Shown here: positions 56,049 through 64,000 of the stretch, one piece after another
How the letters are laid out: every line of letters begins with the position of its first letter
Numbering within the stretch: position 1 is the stretch's first letter
Source of the DNA: Vreelandella stevensii S18214
Lineage (GTDB): Bacteria; Pseudomonadota; Gammaproteobacteria; Pseudomonadales; Halomonadaceae
Assembly (NCBI RefSeq): GCF_000275725.1
Contig: NZ_AJTS01000040.1
Coordinates: 186,001 to 250,000, forward strand
Reading direction: 5' to 3'
Length of the DNA stretch: 64,000 bases
Position numbers and translations under genes: made by a program
Notes under the pieces: generated by a model
What the model was told of the DNA's origin: nothing
The model's database searches: none
What the model saw: the letters and a program-made list of their open reading frames with translations, nothing else

Positions 56049-56630
56049 CTAGCGTGGTGATTTACAGTGGTCAAGCTGACTTGCCAGACATTCAAGCGCA
56101 GGGGAGATGCCATCGCATACGCGTGAACCACTCAACGAAGCGCTGTCAAATTTGGCAAAAAAGAGCCTATTCTGCAGCCAAATGCTACGATCTTGCATGC
56201 TATCATCAACTTCCTCCAAACGCTGTGAGACATGCTCGGAAGCCTGCGCCCACTGCTGCCAACGTTGAAGATTTACACGCTCGGCCTGCAGCTCGGCAGT
56301 TTTGATGCTCTTGCGCAACGTATCGATGGCCTCATCCTCAGCCGCTTGAGGCTTCAATTCACGGCGCAGGTGACGTAACGGCTCGGTAAACTGGCGCTGC
56401 CAGTGCGCTCGCTCACGGCTAATATCGGCAAGCACCTCACGTTTGGCCTGGAGGCCGTGGCAATACAGCCATCCGTGAAACAGCAATTCGCAGACATCCA
56501 CGTCGGCGGCGTCCTGTAGCGTCAAGCACGCCTGCTCCACACCGGGCTGGGCGTAAAAGGCCAGCGCAAAATCCCATAGCGAACGATGCTGCAAAGCCTG
56601 CTGCAAGTCCTGCAATCGGTTAGAATCCAT
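56049..56630 (-). CDS. TIGR02444-like conserved protein
   Basis: The protein of about 193 residues begins LWDFALAFYAQPGVEQACLTLQD and has CELLFHGWLYCHG, matching a small family found beside the ABC-F gene in pseudomonads and relatives. Its function is unknown. ATG 56630 was chosen because the longer frame to 56669 would overlap the divergent ABC-F start. The last 30 residues beyond the family core look variable. Confidence 0.7.
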   Translation of the reverse strand: MDSNRLQDLQQALQHRSLWDFALAFYAQPGVEQACLTLQDAADVDVCELLFHGWLYCHGLQAKREVLADISRERAHWQRQFTEPLRHLRRELKPQAAEDEAIDTLRKSIKTAELQAERVNLQRWQQWAQASEHVSQRLEEVDDSMQDRSIWLQNRLFFAKFDSASLSGSRVCDGISPALECLASQLDHCKSPR

Positions 56631-56659
56631 GAATTTACCCACTGGTTTCGGGAGAAAGC

Positions 56660-58606
<1,947 letters not shown>

Positions 58607-58616
58607 GGTTTTTCCG

Positions 58617-59054
58617 CTACCCTTCCAGCATGAAAGTCACCGGGCCGTCGTTGACCAGCGCCACCTGCATGTCAGCGCCAAACTGCCCGGTGGCCATCGG
58701 CGGGCCCGCTTGCCGCGCGCGCGCCACCAGGTAATCGAATAGCCGCTCGCCTTCCTCCGGCGGTGCGGCGCTGGAGAAGCCCGGCCGCAACCCCTTGCGG
58801 GTATCGGCGGCCAGCGTGAACTGGGAGACCAGCAGCAAGCCCCCCTGGGCCTGCTGCAGGTTATGGTTCATCTTGCCCGCCTCGTCACTGAACACGCGGT
58901 AATTCAGCAGCTTGTGCAACAGCTTGTCGGCATTAGCCTCGCTGTCGCCTTTTTCGACGCCGATCAGCGCCATGAGCCCGTGATCAATGGCGCCGATGAC
59001 CTGCCCCTCCACCGTCACGCTGGCGGTGGTTACCCGTTGAATCAATGCCTTCAC
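58617..59054 (-). CDS. dtd: D-aminoacyl-tRNA deacylase
   Basis: Dtd removes D-amino acids from mischarged tRNA. The 145-residue protein has [23 protein letters not shown] (containing the SQxT motif) and the C-terminal [11 protein letters not shown] that holds the GP cis-peptide motif. GTG 59054 gives the exact family length and start MKALIQRV; AAGGG lies upstream. Confidence 0.93.
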   Translation of the reverse strand: MKALIQRVTTASVTVEGQVIGAIDHGLMALIGVEKGDSEANADKLLHKLLNYRVFSDEAGKMNHNLQQAQGGLLLVSQFTLAADTRKGLRPGFSSAAPPEEGERLFDYLVARARQAGPPMATGQFGADMQVALVNDGPVTFMLEG

Positions 59055-59101
59055 GTTACGGCTACCCTTGGAATGGCTGAAAGGCAAGAGTCTAGCGCAG
59101 T

Positions 59102-59275
59102 TCAGCGGCGCCCTAACAGGGCATCCCGAAAACCTTCGCCCAGCGGTTGCGGCTCGTTTTCGCCTTCCAGCTGGTAGTAGGCCCCCGCGCAGGCCGTCCA
59201 GATCATGTAGCGGAACACGCCACTGCCTAGCAGGATGTAGCGTTGGCCCTGGTCTTCGACCACACGGTCGAACTG
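59102..59275 (-). pseudogene. Small open frame, likely C-terminal remnant of a gene
   Basis: Minus-strand frame [20 protein letters not shown], then [20 protein letters not shown] and [17 protein letters not shown], ends at TGA (59102-59104) and is bounded upstream by TAG at 59276-59278. It reads like real protein but has no RBS; only a GTG at 59263 could start it (53 residues). I do not recognise the family. It may be the end of a gene whose front part is lost. The rest of the gap to 59417 shows nothing clear. Confidence 0.45.
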
Positions 59276-59417
59276 CTAGCCGCGCTGTGGTGAACGGAGT
59301 GGATTGCTTGAGTCGCCGCGCGGTGTTTTCCTCCCAAGGCAGACGGAACAGAAACCCCTACGCTATACATGCCCATGTTATGCGTAAAGGTTCCGTACAA
59401 CCAAAGGACTGGCGGCG

Positions 59418-60269
59418 CTACCAGGGGCGGCAGATCATCACATCGCAGTGCGGCTCGCTCAGCAGCATCTCGGTGAGCGGGTTGGGCTGCTGGGGTCGGC
59501 TGCGGCTTCCCAGCATCACCAGGTCAGGCGAATGGCGCTTGATATAGTCACCGAGCACATCGCATGGGCTGCCCGGCTCCAGAATCAGCTGGGTATCAGG
59601 CACACCCTGCAGCTCGCCCATCAGGCTATCGACTTCGTTATCCAGCGCCGTGCGCAGCCGACTGACCTCATGGTCCCGCCATTGGGCGTAGAAGGCTTGA
59701 TTGCCCAATTCACGCTCGCCCGGCAGGCTCCAGGCATGCAGCAGGGTGATCTGCGCCTCCGGGAAGCGTACCAGGGCTTCCTTGAGCGTCTGGCGTGCGG
59801 TCAGGGAAAAATCGACGGGCACCACGATATGCTGCCATGCCTGCGTAGGCGGGGTGAACGCGATGACCACCGGGCACGGCGCGCTGCGCAGCACGCGCAT
59901 CATGGTGGTGCCCTGCAGCAGCTCCTTCTGGCCGCGCTTGCGATGCATACCCAACACGATCAGCGATGCGTGACGCTCGTGGGCCTCTCGGACGATTTCT
60001 GCATGGGGCTCGCCCACCACGGTCTGGATCATCAGCGGAGGCAGCGCCAGAGCGTAGTCTTCACTTAAATCCGTCAGCGTGGCGCTGATATCATCACTGA
60101 TGGCCTGTTCCAGGTCATGCAGGGTGCGATGCGGCAGATAAGGGTCGAGCACGTGCAGCGTGTTCAGGGAAGCACCTTGCTCCTGGGCAAGGCGCAGCGC
60201 GCGTGCGAACGCGGCGCGATTTTCCCGGGAAAGATCGGAGGCAAACAGCAGCGAGCGAGACATGGGCAT
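59418..60269 (-). CDS. Tandem-domain universal stress protein
   Basis: The 283-residue protein has two Usp domains. The first (1-140) has LIVLGMHRKRGQKELLQGTT, an ATP-binding pattern. The second (145-283) has PDLVMLGSRSRPQQPNPLTEMLL, where the glycine pattern is weaker. Such proteins (UspE-like) act in stress survival. It is unrelated in size to TeaD. A hairpin upstream separates it from thiD. Confidence 0.88.
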   Translation of the reverse strand: MPMSRSLLFASDLSRENRAAFARALRLAQEQGASLNTLHVLDPYLPHRTLHDLEQAISDDISATLTDLSEDYALALPPLMIQTVVGEPHAEIVREAHERHASLIVLGMHRKRGQKELLQGTTMMRVLRSAPCPVVIAFTPPTQAWQHIVVPVDFSLTARQTLKEALVRFPEAQITLLHAWSLPGERELGNQAFYAQWRDHEVSRLRTALDNEVDSLMGELQGVPDTQLILEPGSPCDVLGDYIKRHSPDLVMLGSRSRPQQPNPLTEMLLSEPHCDVMICRPW

Positions 60270-60302
60270 GCTCCTTGGCCGAATAGCGCAGCCGGTTGGA
60301 TG

Positions 60303-60333
60303 AAACGGGCACCCTTCAGCATGGTGCCCGTTT
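60303..60333 (-). terminator. Terminator downstream of thiD
   Basis: AAACGGGCACC (60303-60313) pairs perfectly with GGTGCCCGTTT (60323-60333), an 11-bp stem downstream of the thiD frames. Confidence 0.8.
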
Positions 60334-60396
60334 GCGCATCTCGCAAGCCGACTTTATCCGCGCATGCCCCAGATCAAGCTGCCACCCCCAGCGCTG

Positions 60397-61213
60397 TTAC
60401 CACCAGGCGTGGAAGTGGTGAACCGGCCCTCGCCCTTGGCCCACGTTGAGCCGCTCGCTGGCAGCCAGGGCGTCGTGCAACCACTGTTTGGCGGTGGTGA
60501 TCGCCTCGATGGGAGCTTCGCTGCTTGCCTGAGCGGGCAGCCTCGCCAGGCACGCCGTGATCGCCGATGACAGCGCACAGCCGGTGCCGTGCAGGTTGTC
60601 GGTAGCAATCCGCTCGGCGGCCAGCCAGCGCTGGCCCTGAGGTGACGCCAGCAAATCCGGACAGGTTTCGCCCCGTAGATGCCCCCCCCTTGAGCACCAC
60701 GTAAGGCGCGCCCAAGGCCACCAGCGCGGGCAGCAGCGACTCCATGTCCTCCAGCGACGCGGGGCGCGCGCGGTCCAGCAGCACGGCGGCTTCGGGGAGG
60801 TTGGGAGTGATCACATCCGCCAGCGGCACCAGAATATCGCGCACGGCGCGGATGCCAGCATCGTCCACCAGGACGTCACCGCTCTTCGCGACCATCACCG
60901 GGTCCAGCACGATCCAGCGCGGGCGACGCTGCTGCAGCACGTCGGCAATGGTCTGTGCCACGTCGCGGCTGGCCACCATGCCAATTTTTACGGCATCGAT
61001 GTGCACATCGGCCAACAGGTGCTCCAACTGCTGGCGAATGGCCGCCACCGGGACGCCATGCACCCCGGCGACACCGCAGGTATTTTGTGCCGTCAGTGCC
61101 GTGATCACGCTGGTGCCATAGGTGCCCAGCGCCGAGAAGGTCTTCAGGTCCGCTTGAATGCCCGCCCCGCCCGAGGGGTCGGAGCCAGCGATGGTCAGTA
61201 CGTTTGCAATCAT
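60397..61213 (-). pseudogene. thiD: Hydroxymethylpyrimidine (phosphate) kinase ThiD, frameshifted at a G-run
   Basis: ThiD phosphorylates HMP and HMP-P in thiamine synthesis. The first part (MIANVLTIAGSDPSGGAGIQ to VVLKGG) is normal. At 60682-60689 the coding strand has eight G. With seven, the frame would continue GHLRGETCPDLLASPQGQRW and then the ATP-site motif HGTGCALSSAITACLA to a stop at 60397, the family C-terminus. As it stands the protein runs out of frame to 60374 and loses the GTGC active-site region. The cause may be a sequencing error, a true mutation or phase variation. It lies 15 bases after dctM. Confidence 0.88.
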
Positions 61214-61228
61214 GTCGCCAATCGCTCG

Positions 61229-62644
61229 CTACAGGACAGAGGGCAGCCAGGTGGCGATGCCCGGAAACAGCGCCAGCGCCAACAACATGCCCAACTGCAG
61301 AATGATGAACGGGATCACGCCCTTGTAAATGGCCGACGTCGGTACGCTGGCCGGGGTCACGCCGCGCAGGTAGAACAGCGCAAAGCCGAACGGCGGGGTC
61401 AAAAACGACGTTTGCAGGTTGACCGCGATCATGATGCCCAGCCAGATGGGGTCTACGCCCATGGCCAGCAGAACGGGCCCGACGATGGGCACCACCACGA
61501 AGGTGATCTCGATAAAATCGAGAATGAAGCCCAGCAAGAAGATCACCAGCATGACCACCAGCGTGGCTCCAACGACCCCGCCCGGCATGGCTTCGAACAG
61601 CTCGGTGACCAGCTCTTCACCACCGTAAGCGCGAAACACCAACGAAAACAGCGCAGCGCCAATCAGGATCAGGAACACCATGCTGGTGACCTGCGCCGTG
61701 GAGTGGAGTGTCTCCTTGAGCATCTTGATGCTCAGCTGGCGATTGGTCGCCGCCAGCACTAGCGCGCCAAACGCCCCTACCGCCGACGCTTCGGTAGGCG
61801 TTGCAAAGCCCCCCAGAATCGAGCCAAGCACCGCCACGATCAGCAGTACCGGAGGCAGCAAGCCTTTCAGCAGCAGCGGCCAGATGCTGCCGGTGTGCCC
61901 CAGCTCGGCCTTTAGAGCCTCACGGTCCGCCGCCGGTGCCGCGTCCGCTTTCCACCACGCCACCACCAGCAGGTAAATGATGTACACCCCCACCAGCAGC
62001 AGGCCAGGCACCAGTGCACCAATGAACAGGTCACCAATGGAGAGGGTTTTCGGGCTCCACACGCCCATGGAGAGCTGCGCCTGCTGGTAGGCGTTGGAGA
62101 GCACATCGCCCAGCAGCACCAGCGCTATCGAAGGAGGAATGATCTGCCCCAGCGTACCCGTGGCACAGATCGTGCCCGTGGCCAGCGCGGGCGAGTAGCC
62201 GCGCTTCAACATCGTGGGCAGCGACAGAAGCCCCATGGTGACCACGGTGGCACCGACGATCCCCGTAGAAGCCGCCAGCAGCATGCCGACGATGACCACC
62301 GCGATACCCAGGCCGCCGCGCAGCGCGCCGAAGGCCATGGCCATGGCGTCCAGCAGCGTTTCCGCTACCCGCGACTTCTCCAGCAGCACGCCCATGAGCA
62401 CGAACAGCGGCACCGCCAGCAGCGTGGCATTGGTCATGATGCCGTAAAGTCGGTTGGGCATGGCATTCATCATGCGCGCTTCGAAGGGCACGTCCATGCC
62501 CATGGACTGCAGCAGCATACCGAACCCGGCAAACGCCAATGCGGTGCCCGCCAGCGAGAGCGCCACCGGATACCCCAGCATCAACACGAGACAGACCGCC
62601 GCAAAGAGTACCAGCGGCATCATGTCTAATAAGGTCGCCAGCAC
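61229..62644 (-). CDS. dctM: TRAP transporter large permease (DctM type)
   Basis: The 471-residue protein has many hydrophobic helices with GIVGATVVTMGLLSLPTMLKRGY and GTLGQIIPPSIALVLLGD, the DctM core. The extra length in the middle places it in the larger subgroup often linked to 2-oxo acid or other organic-acid uptake. GTG 62644 overlaps the dctQ stop by one base (TAGTG), with AGGAGA upstream. No binding-protein gene is adjacent. Substrate unknown. Confidence 0.9.
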   Translation of the reverse strand: MLATLLDMMPLVLFAAVCLVLMLGYPVALSLAGTALAFAGFGMLLQSMGMDVPFEARMMNAMPNRLYGIMTNATLLAVPLFVLMGVLLEKSRVAETLLDAMAMAFGALRGGLGIAVVIVGMLLAASTGIVGATVVTMGLLSLPTMLKRGYSPALATGTICATGTLGQIIPPSIALVLLGDVLSNAYQQAQLSMGVWSPKTLSIGDLFIGALVPGLLLVGVYIIYLLVVAWWKADAAPAADREALKAELGHTGSIWPLLLKGLLPPVLLIVAVLGSILGGFATPTEASAVGAFGALVLAATNRQLSIKMLKETLHSTAQVTSMVFLILIGAALFSLVFRAYGGEELVTELFEAMPGGVVGATLVVMLVIFLLGFILDFIEITFVVVPIVGPVLLAMGVDPIWLGIMIAVNLQTSFLTPPFGFALFYLRGVTPASVPTSAIYKGVIPFIILQLGMLLALALFPGIATWLPSVL

Positions 62645-63192
62645 TAGATGATCTCCTCATGAGTAGGGGGCGTGGTGGTCAGTTTGCCGCGCAATATCAA
62701 GGTCTGGCGAATCAGTTGCGCCACCGCCTGCAGTAGCAGCAGCGCCACCATCACCAGCATGAGCGTTTTCAATAGATAAACACCGGGAATGCCGCCATCC
62801 GGCGAGCGCTCGAGGATGGCCCAACTGCTACGCACGTAACGGTAGCTACTGAACGCAATGAAGATCGACACCGGAATCAGCAGCAGCAGCGTGCCCATCA
62901 GGTCGATCCAGGCCCGCCCACGCGCCGATAGGCGGCGATAGAAAATATCGACCCGCACATGGCCATCGCGCTTGAGGGTCCAGGCGGCGCCCAGCATGAA
63001 CACTGCGGCATGCATGTACATCACCGACTCCTGCATGACGATGCTGTTGATGCCCAGCCAGTAGCGCATGATGACAATGGCAAACTGGACCAGCATCATG
63101 ATGATCACCAGCCAAGCAATGGCTCGGCCAATCCCCTCGGTTACGCAGTCCAGCCAACGCAATAAACGTGGCTCTTGAGCACTCGTCGGCAT
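62644..63192 (-). CDS. dctQ: TRAP transporter small permease (DctQ type)
   Basis: The 182-residue protein has four hydrophobic helices; KRDGHVRVDIFYRRLSARGRAWIDL in the middle holds the family GHVRVD motif. It pairs with the following DctM. It is the first gene of the dctQ-dctM-thiD unit, behind a terminator of the upstream gene. The receptor gene expected with it is missing in this neighbourhood. Confidence 0.88.
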   Translation of the reverse strand: MPTSAQEPRLLRWLDCVTEGIGRAIAWLVIIMMLVQFAIVIMRYWLGINSIVMQESVMYMHAAVFMLGAAWTLKRDGHVRVDIFYRRLSARGRAWIDLMGTLLLLIPVSIFIAFSSYRYVRSSWAILERSPDGGIPGVYLLKTLMLVMVALLLLQAVAQLIRQTLILRGKLTTTPPTHEEII

Positions 63193-63210
63193 AGCAGATG
63201 TCCCAGCATG

Positions 63211-63247
63211 AATAAAAACGGCCCAGAATCATCGCTGATTCTGGGCC
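63211..63247 (-). terminator. Terminator between the nuclease-family gene and dctQ
   Basis: GGCCCAGAATCA (minus strand), loop GCGA, TGATTCTGGGCC is a perfect 12-bp stem followed by GTTTTTATT. It ends the gene at 63308-64000. Confidence 0.9.
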
Positions 63248-63307
63248 TGACGTCATCCCTATTCACGGGATTAAACGCTTATCCATACGTCTGGGCGGCA
63301 CGTCTGG

Positions 63308-64000
63308 CTATGGGCGCCCATGGGTTTGCGCGTGCTCGGCCTCTGCCAGTGCACTGAGGCAGGCTGCGGGCAAGGGCAGGTCAACCGCGATGGGCAAGTG
63401 ATCGGAAAACAGATGATCCAGCACGCGCACTTCTGCGGCTTCCAGCGTTTGGGACAGCAGAATATGATCCAGCGCCCTACGCGGCTGCCAGGAGGGGTAG
63501 CTGAGCAGCGGCTTCACCGGATGCAGCGGCAACGACGTGCTGAAACGCTCGTGGGCATGCAGCTGATCCGGCGTACAGTTGAGGTCGCCCATCACGACCA
63601 CGTGGCGCAGCGGCTGAATGATGTCGCTGAGGTAATCCAGCTGGCGTACCCGGCCACGGTGGCTCAAGGCCAGGTGGGCCACGAAGATGTGCAGGGCATC
63701 GGGGCCATCGCCATAGCGGGCATGAATCGCGCCCCGCCCTGGCAGCATCCCGGGAAGCCGGTGCTCTTCGATACGGCTCGGCCCCAGCCGCGACAGCAGC
63801 CCGTTGCTGTGCTGAGCGAACTGCCCCAGGTTGCGGTTCAGCTGCTGAAAATAGTGCGGGAATTTTGCCTGGGCGGCGAGAAACTCCACCTGGTTGACAC
63901 GGCTGGAGCGAAAGCTGCCGCCATCCACCTCCTGGAGGCCCACCACATCGAACTGCTCGAGCACGCTGCCCATCATCGCCAGGCGCTTCAAGCGCTGGGG
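63308..64000 (-). CDS. Endonuclease/exonuclease/phosphatase family protein, 5' part missing
   Basis: The frame is open to the right edge of the window (PQRLKRLAMMG), so the start lies beyond it. Visible motifs of the EEP fold are LQEVDGGS, VAHLALSHRGR, VVMGDLNCTPD, RALDHILLS and SDHLPIAVD, so the metal and catalytic residues of the last two-thirds are present. Members hydrolyse phosphodiesters in DNA, lipids or nucleotides. Which substrate applies here is not clear. About 231 residues are in the window. Confidence 0.88.
   Translation of the reverse strand, partial: PQRLKRLAMMGSVLEQFDVVGLQEVDGGSFRSSRVNQVEFLAAQAKFPHYFQQLNRNLGQFAQHSNGLLSRLGPSRIEEHRLPGMLPGRGAIHARYGDGPDALHIFVAHLALSHRGRVRQLDYLSDIIQPLRHVVVMGDLNCTPDQLHAHERFSTSLPLHPVKPLLSYPSWQPRRALDHILLSQTLEAAEVRVLDHLFSDHLPIAVDLPLPAACLSALAEAEHAQTHGRP

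Overview
The window reads as chromosomal DNA of a moderately halophilic gammaproteobacterium, most likely Halomonas or a close member of the Halomonadaceae. Evidence: high GC, dense gammaproteobacterial housekeeping genes, and at 52.2-55.8 kb on the minus strand a four-gene TRAP cluster (solute receptor, DctQ, DctM, UspA-like protein) matching the ectoine transporter teaABCD of Halomonas elongata in order and receptor sequence. The window opens inside dxs (5' end missing) and closes inside a gene of the endonuclease/exonuclease/phosphatase family (5' end missing).

Layout. 0-6.5 kb: dxs, djlA, a glutathione S-transferase gene split by a TnpB-only IS200/IS605-type element, cheZ, a decayed trhA/hemolysin-III gene, ribA. 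6.6-14.7 kb: hemE-speE, then a general amino-acid ABC operon (two paralogous binding proteins, two permeases, one ATPase) whose second binding-protein gene has a sigma-54 promoter, then ridA. 14.7-24.5 kb: a histidine phosphatase, a PhnDCEE-type transporter, a host-attachment-like protein, two chemoreceptors (the first with a sigma-28 promoter), and a LysR regulator divergent from fpr. 25.6-28.6 kb: nitrogen module glnB, amtB, glnK (sigma-54 promoter) and ubiK. 28.6-37.4 kb: accessory block between ubiK and comM with a Fur/AraC-controlled siderophore receptor and FhuD-like binding protein, a restriction-modification-Vsr set, and a YhaV-PrlF toxin-antitoxin pair lying between a broken 5' fragment of comM and the intact comM. 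37.4-47.7 kb: comM, a hydrolase, glcB, a thioesterase, an MHYT-GGDEF-EAL protein, thiS-thiG, trmB. 47.7-48.1 kb: two tandem intergenic transcription units that look like Fur-repressed small RNAs. 48.2-64 kb: AEC permease, FixH-like protein with SCO1, a PHB-depolymerase-like esterase, FKBP isomerase, teaABCD, an ABC-F ATPase, dtd, a double-Usp protein, a dctQ-dctM-thiD operon with frameshifted thiD, and the partial nuclease-family gene.

How the genes work together. Nitrogen supply is tied together by sigma-54 signals before glnK-amtB and before the amino-acid transporter. Iron control appears at three places: Fur-like boxes before the AraC gene, before the siderophore receptor and inside both small-RNA promoters. 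Stem-loops follow the binding-protein genes of the amino-acid, phosphonate-type and ectoine operons, which would let receptors be made in excess of permeases. Two genes (trhA and thiD) are out of frame at runs of eight G, so base-calling error should be excluded before calling them dead.

The strongest candidate for something not yet described is the tandem small-RNA pair at 47.73-48.14 kb. Each copy has TTGAC(A/G)-17 bp-TATATT overlapped by a Fur-like box, a 5' hairpin with compensatory base changes between copies, an almost identical pyrimidine-rich single strand and a rho-independent terminator.
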